This document shows, in pieces, positions 56,742 to 64,000 of a DNA stretch of 64,000 bases. The notes beneath the pieces are model-generated. The model saw only the letters and a list, made by a program, of their open reading frames with translations, searched no databases and was not told where the DNA came from. The stretch is from contig CAJQUW010004425.1 in the NCBI GenBank assembly GCA_907163375.1, positions 96,653 through 160,652 on the forward strand. The letters are read 5' to 3'. This DNA comes from Prostheceraeus crozeri. Lineage: Eukaryota > Platyhelminthes > Polycladida > Euryleptidae. Within the stretch, counting starts at the first letter, position 1. Each line of letters begins with the position of its first letter. Position numbers and translations under genes: made by a program.

Positions 56742-57359
56742 ATGGATTTCAGACTTCAATGTGATAAAGTTCTGACTGTATCAGGTCCATCTCATGCAGG
56801 TAAAACTGTTTTCACGCTGAATTTATTGGATAAAAGAAGGGAGTTGTTTAAGGAACCTATCAATCGAGTGATTTGGTGTTATGGTATTTATCAACCGTCG
56901 CTGTTTCAGGAATTGCAAAGTCGCAACTTTATTCGACATGAAGGAATTATTCCAGTGGATAAACTTCAGTCTAATGATGTTGTTGTATTGGATGATTTAT
57001 TAAAAGAAAGTAAGAATTCCAAAGATGTTACAGATATGTTCACTCGTACAGCACATCATAAAAGGTGCTTTATCATCTATATCACACAAAATTTGTTTCC
57101 TGATGGAAAAGAAGCTCGTACACGAAACCTGAATACACACTATTATGCTATTTTCAAGAATCCGCGAGATAAAAGTCAATTTGAAATTTTAGCGCGACAA
57201 GTTGCACCCAGAGAATCAAAAGCCTTAATTGAAATTTTTCAAGCAGCTACTGAAAAACCACACGGTTACTTATTCATTGACTTTACGCAAGAGTGTCCGG
57301 AAGAATTTAGATTTCGAAGTGATATTTTGAAAACTCCCATGATTATCTACAAACTATGA
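56742..57359 (+). CDS. Packaging ATPase (A32/FtsK-like)
   Basis: The 205-residue ATPase would pump the genome into capsids. Walker A is GPSHAGKT (residues about 14-21), Walker B is VVVLDDLL (about 84-91), and a sensor-like ITQN lies at about 124-127. Length and motif order match the small A32-type ATPases of Polintons and adintoviruses. The start at ATG 56742 (MDFRLQCDKVLTVSG) places the P-loop after one strand, as expected. The stop overlaps the next ATG (ATGA at 57356). Confidence 0.92.
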   Translation: MDFRLQCDKVLTVSGPSHAGKTVFTLNLLDKRRELFKEPINRVIWCYGIYQPSLFQELQSRNFIRHEGIIPVDKLQSNDVVVLDDLLKESKNSKDVTDMFTRTAHHKRCFIIYITQNLFPDGKEARTRNLNTHYYAIFKNPRDKSQFEILARQVAPRESKALIEIFQAATEKPHGYLFIDFTQECPEEFRFRSDILKTPMIIYKL

Positions 57360-58048
57360 GTTCTTATTCTCGCATGATTGTTATTCCTCAGGATGAATAT
57401 GTACAATTGACTGCCATGCAGCAAGTGAAGCAACCTCTTGCAAATCAAATGTATAGGAAAGAAATAGATTATCAGCAAAATGTTCACATCAAAGGTCCAC
57501 ATCGTGCTGTATTATTACAATCGGAAACTGTTGAGCAACTAAAAAATTTGAAGAATAAGATGCGTGACTCTGTATCGACTGCTACACCTTTAGCATCTCG
57601 CGCACATGCCATATCTCTTTTCAACAGTATTGAACTCCATCTCAAAGTAAATGATAGAGGAGAAATCATTACAGATGAAAATAAAGTGATTGATGCTTCA
57701 CGTTATGAAGACTTGATTCAGTATGCGACACGTAGAAAGCGCCGTCAGGGCTATGTTCCACCTGGTTGGTCATACTTTCTTAAACTATTGAAAAAGCATA
57801 ATGTGCCAAAATTTGCTTTGAATAATGAGACATTGAAAGAACTTGATTCAACAGTGGCTACTGCTCCAATGCTTCAGACGATGAAAATGCCAACAAATTG
57901 GTTTAAGACGTCACCTGCTACATCCCCTCCCACACTCACTAAGCAAACAAGAGGAAGAACTCGACGTAGATCTACGCCCCCACTAAAACTAGTAAAAGGA
58001 AAACGTAAAACAGCTCCTCCCAAGAAATACATGTTCTCAGACTATTAA
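57356..58048 (+). CDS. Conserved Polinton protein following the ATPase
   Basis: The 230-residue protein begins with SYSRMIVIPQDEYVQL, a strand and helix resembling the start of a family repeatedly found beside Polinton ATPases. A central GWSYFLKLLKKHNVPKFALN region follows (about 140-160). It ends in a Thr/Pro/Arg/Lys-rich basic tail (TRGRTRRRSTPPLKLVKGKR) likely to bind DNA or carry a nuclear signal. It overlaps the ATPase by four bases, so the two are probably co-expressed. Function unknown; possibly a minor virion protein. Confidence 0.6.
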   Translation: MSSYSRMIVIPQDEYVQLTAMQQVKQPLANQMYRKEIDYQQNVHIKGPHRAVLLQSETVEQLKNLKNKMRDSVSTATPLASRAHAISLFNSIELHLKVNDRGEIITDENKVIDASRYEDLIQYATRRKRRQGYVPPGWSYFLKLLKKHNVPKFALNNETLKELDSTVATAPMLQTMKMPTNWFKTSPATSPPTLTKQTRGRTRRRSTPPLKLVKGKRKTAPPKKYMFSDY

Positions 58049-58049
58049 T

Positions 58050-58265
58050 ATGAAGCAGATGTGTTGCTTGCCATGTAATGAGCCGCCAGAGGTGAATGTC
58101 GTTGTCACTTGCACTTGCTGCGCCAGCTCTCACAATGAAACCCCTAAGCAATGTGAACACGATCGCAAAACCGCTAAAGCTAAATGCTGCAGTTGTTGTA
58201 AATGTAGAAAGGCAAGAAAACAAAAAGATGAGAAGGAGGAAAAAGAGTCAGTCGTCATCGACTGA
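58050..58265 (+). CDS. Small cysteine-rich protein
   Basis: The 71-residue frame has 12 cysteines (CCLPC, CTCCASS, CCSCCKC) and a Lys/Glu-rich C-terminus. It starts one base after the preceding stop and overlaps the integrase start by 38 bases. The pattern could bind metal, but no family is recognised. It is possible, though less likely, that it is an upstream open frame of the integrase. Confidence 0.5.
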   Translation: MKQMCCLPCNEPPEVNVVVTCTCCASSHNETPKQCEHDRKTAKAKCCSCCKCRKARKQKDEKEEKESVVID

Positions 58266-59316
58266 ACGTTTGAAGTCAATCTATTATGATTTAAAACATC
58301 CGGCAGGATTTGCATCTATCAAGAAATTATCAAATGCGAGTGGTCTTCCACAATCACAAGTGAAACGATGGTTAAAGGGTCAGGCTACCTATACACTCCA
58401 CAAACAAGCGAAAAAGAAGTACCGCACCCGCCATTATATTGTTCATGACATCGATGAACAGTGGCAAGCAGATTTGTGCGATGTCGCCTCCATTTCAAAA
58501 CATAACTCGGGCAATAATTTTATTTTAACCGTCATTGATATTTTCTCGCGTTATGCGTGGGCTCAACCTTTAAAAACTAAAGAAGGGAAAGGAGTAGCAA
58601 AAGCATTCCAAACAATTTTTCGAGAAGGTCGCATTCCAAAAAGAATTCAGAGTGATCAAGGAAAAGAGTTCGAAAATCAGCATGTGAGAAGATTATTTGA
58701 GAGGCATGACATTTAGTTGTTTAGTGTAAAGAGTGCTTATAAAGCTGCACTCGTTGAACGTTTCAATCGCACATTAAAAAATCGCTTGTGGCGACATTTT
58801 ACTGCCAACTTGACACAAAATTGGACAAAGGTTCTACAAGATACACTCCATGCCTACAATCACTCTATCCATCGTTCTATTGGACTCAGACCAGTAGATG
58901 TAAATGCTGACAATGCAGATAAAGTGCGCGAATCATTCCAACGTAAACGCACTCATGTGAAAAGTGATGTGAAAATTGGTGATAAAGTTCGTATCTCAAA
59001 AGTGAAGAGTGTTTTTGCTAAAGGGTACCTTCCGAATTGGACAGAGGAGGTATTTACAGTATCAAGGATTGATCAAAAAGACTCTCCCACCACCTACAAG
59101 TTAAACAATTACGATAATGAAGAAATTGAGGGTAGCTTTTACCGCGATGAGATTGAGGTAATCACTGAAAGTGAAACATATTTGGTAAAGAAAATCATTC
59201 GATGTAAAAAACGACAAGGTGAAGAATGGTGTCTTGTTAAATGGACTGGTTATCCTTCAAGTATGAACTCTTGGATGCGTCGTGCCGACATCTTTCATCT
59301 AAGTGATCGACAGTGA
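58228..59316 (+). pseudogene. Chromodomain integrase with one in-frame TAG
   Basis: This is a retroviral-type integrase. Its helical N-terminal region (LSNASGLPQSQVKRWL) looks like a helix-turn-helix. The catalytic residues are D in WQADLCDVAS, D in IQSDQGKEF, and E in AALVERFNRTLKN. The C-terminal chromodomain (TYLVKKIIRCKKRQG then WCLVKWTGYPSSMNSWM) is at about residues 310-350. Chromodomains can guide integration to marked chromatin. A TAG at 58714-58716, 14 codons before the catalytic glutamate, is the only break. It means either one inactivating mutation (CAG to TAG is the simplest) or readthrough. I choose ATG 58228 because codons upstream lack similarity to integrases. Confidence 0.88.
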
Positions 59317-59357
59317 TTCATGCAAAGTTGTAACTAACAATGTTTAGGGTTTGAGCT

Positions 59358-59813
59358 ATGAATCCAACTGCCTCATTTTATTCACGACCCTCGTATGTAA
59401 GTGGTGGAGGACAAATTTACATCGGCGCTCGCCGCCAACGTGGAGGTAGCATACTTGGTGCACTGAAATCTGTTGTAGCACCTCTCATATCCAATGTCGG
59501 AAGATCTTTAGAGCGAAATGTTTTAAGTAAAGCCGTTGGCTTTGCTGGTGATGTTGCTAGTGATCTTTCCAGAGGTAGAAGTTTTAAGAGCAGTTTGTTG
59601 AATCGTGGGAAGGAACGCGGTTTAAAAACATTGAAGCAGACCTTTGCTGGTGTTACTCAAGGAAAGAAATCGCCTAAACGAATGAATAAAGGAAGAAGGA
59701 AACATCGCGGAGCTGGTAAGGTGCGATCTTCAGTCAAAAGGCATTCACGCAAACGTCGCAGAGGTTCTAATCATTCATCAGGCGCTAAACGACGACGCTG
59801 CCATAACTTCTAA
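59358..59813 (+). CDS. Basic minor virion protein (GARRQRGG type)
   Basis: The 151-residue protein begins with an aromatic/Gly stretch and YIGARRQRGGSILGALKSVV (about 22-41). This is the 'G-R-QRG-GIG--F-GL-R---P' signature found in a family of Polinton structural proteins. Next comes an AGDVASDLSRG helix, and a C-terminus extremely rich in Arg, Lys, Ser and His. It probably combines a membrane or capsid-binding N-terminus with a DNA-binding tail, like adenovirus core or minor capsid proteins. It sits directly before the capsid gene (2 bases apart). Confidence 0.7.
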   Translation: MNPTASFYSRPSYVSGGGQIYIGARRQRGGSILGALKSVVAPLISNVGRSLERNVLSKAVGFAGDVASDLSRGRSFKSSLLNRGKERGLKTLKQTFAGVTQGKKSPKRMNKGRRKHRGAGKVRSSVKRHSRKRRRGSNHSSGAKRRRCHNF

Positions 59814-59815
59814 TC

Positions 59816-61093
59816 ATGGAGTGTAAAACTTCCGGGTTTTGTTTGTTTGATCAACAAGCCATACAGACAGATATTCTTAGTTCAAGTATTGTAGATTATC
59901 ATCCTCGAACAGCTGAGAATGCTGGCCCCATTGAATTTGTTATTCCTGGTGGTAGTGATGACTACATAGATTTGAGTTATGCGATGGTTGATTTGAGGTT
60001 TAGAATTCAGCAAGCAGATGGAACTGCTATTGACGATACACATAAAGTTGGACTGAACAATTTACCATTGACTACATTACTTCGCGATGTTTCTCTAACG
60101 ATTGATGAGCAGCAGGTGGAAGGTGGCGAAAGCGATTATCCCTATAAAGCATATTTCAATCATGTATCACAGTTTCATCCAGCAGCACAAAAAAGTCATA
60201 TGGAAGCCATGGGATGGTACAGAGATGAAGCAGGAAAATTTGATGCTGAAACAAACAGTGGCTTTGCAAAGCGATCTGCTATGATTAAAGATAGTAAAGT
60301 ATGTCAGCTATATGGTCCGCTGAATTTAGACTTCTTTAGACAGTCAAAGTTTTTACTCTGTAATACCAGCATGCGACTCAAGCTGACATTGAATAAGCCT
60401 GAATTTGCGCTGAATGCATTTGCTAAAGTTGACAATTTTAGAATTCATGTGGAAGATATTGCACTTTACATTCGTCGAGTAGTACCGAATCCAAGTGTCA
60501 TTAGAGGACATGCTGAAGGTCTTAACCGCCAAAATGCCATTTACCCCGTTCAGCATACAAAGCTTCTCACCTTTACAATTCCGAAAGATCATAAGAGTTT
60601 CATGAAAGATGGCCTCTTTCCATCGGAAGCACCGAAGCTCCTCATGGTGGCAATGGTTGAAAATGATGCATTTAATGGTAATATAAAGAAGAATCCTTTC
60701 AATTTTAAACGCAATCAGTTAAGTGAAATTGCTTTACGTGTAAATGGTGTGAGTCATCCTGGTCCACCCTACAAACCAGATTTTGCTGCGGATCAATTTA
60801 TGCGCAGTTATGTTGATTTTATGGATGTCTTTGGCTTTTACAATACGGATGACACCAACGGACTCACTATGAAAGAGTTTAAGAGTGGATATACTATTTA
60901 TGCATTTGATTTGACTGCTGACAGCGATATTAGTGCACCCTATCGTCAAGCGAACGTGCCTCATAATATTCGTTTGGATTTGACGTTCAAAAGAACACTA
61001 CCTGAGACGATCAATGTATTACTTTATGCAGTCTTCGATTCAAATATTGAAATTACAAAGTATCGTGACGTGATTCTTCAGTATAATCGTTAA
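59816..61093 (+). CDS. Major capsid protein (F54H12.2-type)
   Basis: The 425-residue protein has IEFVIPGGSDDYIDLSYAMV near residue 45 and DYPYKAYFNHV near 108. It ends with a C-terminal TFKRTLPETINVLLYAVFDS segment. These are hallmarks of the F54H12.2-like family, first annotated in Caenorhabditis and widespread in animal Polintons. The family is interpreted as a double-jelly-roll major capsid protein. The frame is intact. It is followed by the protease with a one-base stop/start overlap (TAATG), a typical late-gene pairing. Confidence 0.78.
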   Translation: MECKTSGFCLFDQQAIQTDILSSSIVDYHPRTAENAGPIEFVIPGGSDDYIDLSYAMVDLRFRIQQADGTAIDDTHKVGLNNLPLTTLLRDVSLTIDEQQVEGGESDYPYKAYFNHVSQFHPAAQKSHMEAMGWYRDEAGKFDAETNSGFAKRSAMIKDSKVCQLYGPLNLDFFRQSKFLLCNTSMRLKLTLNKPEFALNAFAKVDNFRIHVEDIALYIRRVVPNPSVIRGHAEGLNRQNAIYPVQHTKLLTFTIPKDHKSFMKDGLFPSEAPKLLMVAMVENDAFNGNIKKNPFNFKRNQLSEIALRVNGVSHPGPPYKPDFAADQFMRSYVDFMDVFGFYNTDDTNGLTMKEFKSGYTIYAFDLTADSDISAPYRQANVPHNIRLDLTFKRTLPETINVLLYAVFDSNIEITKYRDVILQYNR

Positions 61094-61554
61094 TGAGTTG
61101 GTTGACTGCTGACGATATTAAAACTAAAGTACAGCGTAATGCAGACGAAGCGACGTTGAAAGCTTTCGATAATGTCTATTCGCTCGATACCTTACCACCT
61201 GCAGTAAATCACTATCCCATCTTTATTGTACTAAACACTCATTCGCAGAATTTAGGCGGTGAGCACTGGAAAGCGATCTTTATTGGAGAAGACCGACGTG
61301 GTGAACTATTTGACTCTCTTGCTCAACCTCCAAATATACCAACACAGCAGTGGTTGAGAAAACATACGCGTCAATATCAGCGAAATGAACGCATACTACA
61401 ACATCCACTTTCATCAACGTGTGGTGCTTTTGTACTGTACTTCATCTTAAAACGTTTACATGTATCTCGATTTGTATCTGTTACTCAAAACTTTTCATGT
61501 AATCCATCCTCTAATGAAAAAATGATTTGTAAGTTCTATCATGATTTGAAATAA
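61093..61554 (+). CDS. Adenain-type maturation protease
   Basis: The 153-residue cysteine protease resembles adenovirus protease and Ulp1-type enzymes. The catalytic histidine is in GGEHWKAIFI (about 57-59), the acidic residue in GELFDSLAQP, and the cysteine in SSTCGAFVLYF (about 114-118), preceded by a Gln-rich stretch. It would process virion proteins during maturation. The frame is complete, and all catalytic positions are present, unlike the split protease of Polinton 1. An AATAAA at 61551-61556 overlaps the end of the gene. Confidence 0.9.
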   Translation: MSWLTADDIKTKVQRNADEATLKAFDNVYSLDTLPPAVNHYPIFIVLNTHSQNLGGEHWKAIFIGEDRRGELFDSLAQPPNIPTQQWLRKHTRQYQRNERILQHPLSSTCGAFVLYFILKRLHVSRFVSVTQNFSCNPSSNEKMICKFYHDLK

Positions 61555-61585
61555 AAACATCATGTTGGAAAAATTGTTTTTTATT
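61551..61585. terminator. Back-to-back poly(A) signals between convergent genes
   Basis: AATAAA on the plus strand is at 61551-61556, overlapping the protease stop. On the minus strand AATAAA is at 61585-61580, overlapping the stop of the TBP-like gene. Only 26 bases separate the two coding ends, so the transcripts' 3' ends must overlap. Confidence 0.65.
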
Positions 61586-62126
61586 TTACAATCCGCTGGG
61601 TACGTACATACTCGATGAGATAGTCTAGGATCACATTTGCTTGTACATGAGATTTTAGTCCAGTAATGATCACTTTACTATTATGAAAGATTGCCACATG
61701 CACAGGTAACCAACAACTAATAAGAGCTGCAGGAAAAAGTTCGGGTTCATAACACAAATTGTAACTGCTGGTACGAATCTTCAAAAATGATACACTTTCA
61801 CTCAATTGAGTAGAGATCACCATATTGTCCACAGTCAGATTCGACATCACACACCTCTCCCTCTTCCATATCCGACGTAGTAGTCTCTGTAGCTCTAAGA
61901 GCATTGACTGCGCCGATGAATGAGAAAGGGCGCCGAGAATCTGTACAGTTCCATTTCGGAAGAGTTGAAGATTCCGTGAATTGTTCATCTTCACCACTAA
62001 CATTTGAGGTCGGCCCGGGTAATACTTGCTGTTTGGAAGGTGTTGGTGTAATTTTGTGAGATCGATTTTGGTGTAGAGTCTGAAGCGACGGAAAATGTTG
62101 ACGATGGTGTAGCGATGGCGCTTCAT
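61581..62126 (-). CDS. TATA-binding-protein-like protein
   Basis: From the ATG at 62126 the product is 181 residues, the length of a TBP core, and it shows two halves. The first has IDLTKLHQHLPNSKYYPGRP, then FRNGTVQILGAL. The second has LTVDNMVISTQL, then YEPELFPAALI and IFHNSKVIITGLKS. The YEPELFPGLI, IF-SGKV-TGAK and N-Y-P-RF words of eukaryotic TBP are thus all represented, in order and spacing. TBP binds the TATA box and starts transcription. A viral version could direct polymerase to the element's own promoters, one of which has a clear TATA box (53863). Several phenylalanines that kink DNA in TBP are replaced, so DNA binding is unproven. The open frame extends upstream to 62270, without similarity. 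Confidence 0.82.
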   Translation of the reverse strand: MKRHRYTIVNIFRRFRLYTKIDLTKLHQHLPNSKYYPGRPQMLVVKMNNSRNLQLFRNGTVQILGALSHSSAQSMLLELQRLLRRIWKRERCVMSNLTVDNMVISTQLSESVSFLKIRTSSYNLCYEPELFPAALISCWLPVHVAIFHNSKVIITGLKSHVQANVILDYLIEYVRTQRIVK

Positions 62127-62448
62127 GATGAAAGAATGAGTAAATTGAGCGATGTACCTTCCTTTTATACTTCTCCCAACTACCTTGATGAAATGTGAAG
62201 TTAGTATGGAGTTGGGAATGATAGAGTTGAATTTGCCGTTTGTTGACGCGCAACCATATGCGATTTCCAATACGTGAATGTCTATTCATATAGAAGTATT
62301 TCAAATCCTTCATGATATGATGTAGAGATTGAAAATGACGATGAGATAAAGCAAACTCTCTTCTCACATTTCCAGTTGAATCTTTGAAATAGACGTTTCG
62401 ATCATGATCCGTTTCAATACGTTGTAGGGAATCTAATTTCCAACTCAT
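61798..62448 (-). CDS. PC4-like candidate protein, paralogue 1, with tail overlapping the TBP-like gene
   Basis: From the ATG at 62448, the first ~110 residues are clearly paralogous to 62471-62827. Shared words are LDSLQ, REFALSHRHFQSLHHIMKDL against RGITLTWRQFVNLNDIMRDL, IGNRIWLR against LGDQVWLQ, and GSWEKYKRKVHRSI against YNWEKYRRYIHRYI. Each protein seems to contain two beta-hairpin-plus-helix units. The 'GI-LT---W--L' ending of a unit recalls the PC4 single-stranded DNA-binding coactivator fold; this is a tentative assignment. The frame continues for about 107 more codons on top of the TBP-like gene in another frame, ending in an acidic tail (DMEEGEVCDVESDCG). Whether the extension is translated usefully is unknown. 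Confidence 0.6.
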   Translation of the reverse strand: MSWKLDSLQRIETDHDRNVYFKDSTGNVRREFALSHRHFQSLHHIMKDLKYFYMNRHSRIGNRIWLRVNKRQIQLYHSQLHTNFTFHQGSWEKYKRKVHRSIYSFFHHEAPSLHHRQHFPSLQTLHQNRSHKITPTPSKQQVLPGPTSNVSGEDEQFTESSTLPKWNCTDSRRPFSFIGAVNALRATETTTSDMEEGEVCDVESDCGQYGDLYSIE

Positions 62449-62470
62449 GGTGCGTGGTAGTCATGTCTGA

Positions 62471-62827
62471 TTAAGATTTGCATAGTAGGGTGATGAACTC
62501 ACGACGAATAAATGTCATGATGTAGCGATGTATGTATCTTCTATACTTCTCCCAATTGTATTTGCGAAATGAGAAACAGTTTGCGGAATGAGAATGGCAG
62601 ATTTGAATTTCATTGTTGCGACGTTGAAGCCAAACTTGATCACCCAAGGAGATGAATCTTAATGTTTCAAAATATTCCAAATCCCTCATGATATCATTGA
62701 GGTTGACAAATTGTCGCCATGTTAATGTAATACCTCTTGATGAATGACCATGAGAATTTTTGAAATGTACGTTTCCATTACGATCAACTCTGATATATTG
62801 TAGAGAGTCCAAAATCCAAGTCTTCAT
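62471..62827 (-). CDS. PC4-like candidate protein, paralogue 2
   Basis: The 118-residue protein, from the ATG at 62827, is the tandem paralogue of the adjacent gene. It has two similar units, the first ending RGITLTWRQFVNLNDIMRDL and the second running from SLGDQVWLQRRNNEI to a YNWEKYRRYIHRYI helix. There are only 22 bases between its stop and the next gene's start. Its start is 35 bp from the divergent start at 62863, so the two transcripts share a minimal intergenic promoter (CAATATAAAA). PC4 similarity is inferred from the repeated strand-strand-helix pattern only. Confidence 0.6.
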   Translation of the reverse strand: MKTWILDSLQYIRVDRNGNVHFKNSHGHSSRGITLTWRQFVNLNDIMRDLEYFETLRFISLGDQVWLQRRNNEIQICHSHSANCFSFRKYNWEKYRRYIHRYIMTFIRREFITLLCKS

Positions 62828-62862
62828 GATGTTATGCAAAGTCGCAGATCAGCAATATAAAA

Positions 62863-64000
62863 ATGTCGTTTTATCATATTTTGCTTAGCAATGCGGCCGC
62901 AAATAGATTTGCTAGTAATCGAGCCGCACTCTTTTCTACTCCCATTGATCATACACAACAGCTAAATGGAAAGTGGGAAGTGGGTGTCACTCAACTTGTT
63001 TATAGCAACTCTGTCTATACTTTTGATCATGAGGTGATGACTATTAATATGAGGCGTACAGCTGCTTACCAATGTGAAAAGGGCTGCCGAGTATACATTC
63101 CACAGTGGCCAAAGAAAGATCTCTTATCATGTAAAAAGTTTATATATGATTTCCTGAATAAAGCGTGTAAACATATTGTCCAATTTACTCCGCACAATGA
63201 TGATCATAATTATGTACATCATGTAGTTGAGAAAGATTGGATTGTTGGTTTAAGACCAAGTTTAAGAAATGATTTAGGTTACCTCGCTAGCGCCTTAACA
63301 AGCTATGATAATTTTAACGTTAATTACCACATAAGTGGTCATAAACAGTTAATATATCGAGAGGAAGCTTATTATGTAGATCTTATTCCAAGACATGAGA
63401 AGACGTTGGTGAAGAAGATTGTGATTAAGCCAAGAAAGACAAACATGACTCCTGAAACATTATTGAAGAAATTTAAGTATCTCCTTCGAGTTGATGGTAA
63501 ACAAGTGGCAACATTGACTTATATGAAATCATCTAATCATATTGTAATAAGTAAATTAAATGATGATGATCTAGTATTAGTTTGTTCGAAAGATTTTCAT
63601 CAGTTCTTACGACATCGTTCTGCAGCTGTTCATGGAAAATTTGATATGCAACATTTACCATGTGAAAGGTCAAATCAATTTGATACAGAATGGACCGTAT
63701 CTTTATACAGAAAGTGTGTAGAGTCTTTAGGTGGTATCTTACATGAAACAAGAGTGTTGATGCCTCGCATTATTACTTCAGTTAAATTGGTTGTAGATTA
63801 TTTAAATGAAGTGATTAATGAGCAACATATTTCATTTTCTGAAAAAGAAGGTGCTTTGTCTCTCACTATAAGTGGAAAAGGTATTGAACTAATTATGGAT
63901 AAAACTCTAATGGACATTTTGGGTTTTGATCAAAATATCTTTAAAAGTGGTACTGTAACCAAAGCTAGCGCAGACATGTCACTATCGCGTCGTATTAACT
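62863..64000 (+). CDS. Polinton minor-capsid/penton-type protein, cut by window edge
   Basis: The frame is open for 379 codons from the ATG at 62863 to the end of the window. The N-terminus, MSFYHILLSNAAANRFASNR followed by FSTPIDHTQQLNGKWEVGVT, matches the 'L-SN-S---F--N----F-T-L---I-L-G-WEVGL' start of a large protein common in animal Polinton clusters. That family is generally viewed as a minor capsid or penton/vertex-associated component. The later part has two similar modules around 63380-63600 and 63770-63960 (FKYLLRVDGKQVA and VLMPRIITSVKLVVDYLNE). The gene is divergent from the PC4-like pair. The C-terminus is not visible. Confidence 0.7.
   Translation, partial: MSFYHILLSNAAANRFASNRAALFSTPIDHTQQLNGKWEVGVTQLVYSNSVYTFDHEVMTINMRRTAAYQCEKGCRVYIPQWPKKDLLSCKKFIYDFLNKACKHIVQFTPHNDDHNYVHHVVEKDWIVGLRPSLRNDLGYLASALTSYDNFNVNYHISGHKQLIYREEAYYVDLIPRHEKTLVKKIVIKPRKTNMTPETLLKKFKYLLRVDGKQVATLTYMKSSNHIVISKLNDDDLVLVCSKDFHQFLRHRSAAVHGKFDMQHLPCERSNQFDTEWTVSLYRKCVESLGGILHETRVLMPRIITSVKLVVDYLNEVINEQHISFSEKEGALSLTISGKGIELIMDKTLMDILGFDQNIFKSGTVTKASADMSLSRRIN

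Larger units (their letters stand above)
53816..64000 (+). mobile_element. Polinton/Maverick (adintovirus-like) element 2, nearly intact, right end outside window
   Basis: A compact cluster of virus-type genes includes packaging ATPase, chromodomain integrase, capsid protein and protease. Several genes overlap by a few bases (ATGA or TAATG junctions). Frames are intact except for one TAG in the integrase. Base composition differs from Polinton 1, and the capsid gene is of a different type, so the two are unrelated insertions. No DNA polymerase is seen; it probably lies beyond 64000. The left limit is inferred from the array and promoter, not from a mapped terminal repeat. Confidence 0.88.

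Noticed and set aside
58681-58716. A micro-intron removing the integrase TAG
   Set aside because: A GTGAGA donor exists but the segment would be only about 33 nt and would delete residues conserved in the integrase core.
1-64000. CRISPR arrays, bacterial operons, rRNA or tRNA genes
   Set aside because: No regularly spaced repeats, no bacterial-type signals and no recognisable RNA gene were seen; tRNAs cannot be excluded without a structural search.

Overview
The window looks like nuclear DNA of an invertebrate animal. Host sequence is gene-poor and AT-rich, and is packed with remnants of hAT, piggyBac, Tc1/mariner, Penelope-like and LINE elements. Reading frames are broken by stops and indels as expected for old insertions, and two features carry good spliceosomal signals. 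I cannot name the species. The only ordinary host genes I can support are a secreted cysteine-repeat protein (43.4-44.3 kb) and a decayed monocarboxylate-transporter-like gene (50.0-51.6 kb).

Two unrelated Polinton/Maverick (adintovirus-like) endogenous virus elements dominate. Element 1 (11552-29887) is complete end to end, very AT-rich, and bounded by ~550-580 bp terminal inverted repeats. It carries an adenain-type protease, a fragment of a retroviral-type integrase, a parvovirus-type phospholipase A2 protein, a pX/pVI-like membrane-active protein, a double-jelly-roll-type major capsid protein, a fibre-like coiled-coil protein, a large unknown protein split by one stop, family B DNA polymerase, a penton-like protein and several conserved Polinton proteins. 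Most genes are broken. A 569-bp hAT element sits in the protease with an 8-bp target duplication. A 2387-bp transposon with 395-bp inverted repeats beginning CAC sits in the polymerase with a 4-bp duplication, and encodes a zinc-binding protein resembling the N-terminal part of RAG1.

Element 2 (about 53.8 kb to beyond the right edge) is less AT-rich and almost intact. A tandem-repeat array and a two-CCAAT/TATA promoter precede a gene whose ATG is followed at once by an intron. Then come a DEDDh-exonuclease-like protein, two small RING-type proteins, a basic pX-like protein, an A32/FtsK-type packaging ATPase, a conserved Polinton protein, a cysteine-rich protein, a chromodomain integrase with one in-frame TAG, a second basic minor virion-type protein, an F54H12.2-type capsid protein and an adenain-type protease. 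On the opposite strand lie a protein with both halves of the TATA-binding-protein fold and two tandem paralogues that may be PC4-like. A capsid-associated protein then runs off the right edge. TBP-like plus PC4-like genes would form a virus-encoded transcription-initiation module. This and the RAG1-N-like transposon are the most striking contents.

Between the elements (30-53 kb) are a 5'-truncated R4/Dong-like LINE flanked by TAA repeats, tails of two other non-LTR elements, a Tc1-like transposase with one internal stop, a piggyBac transposase remnant, a hAT-type element with a perfect 8-bp duplication, and three Penelope-like fragments in both orientations.
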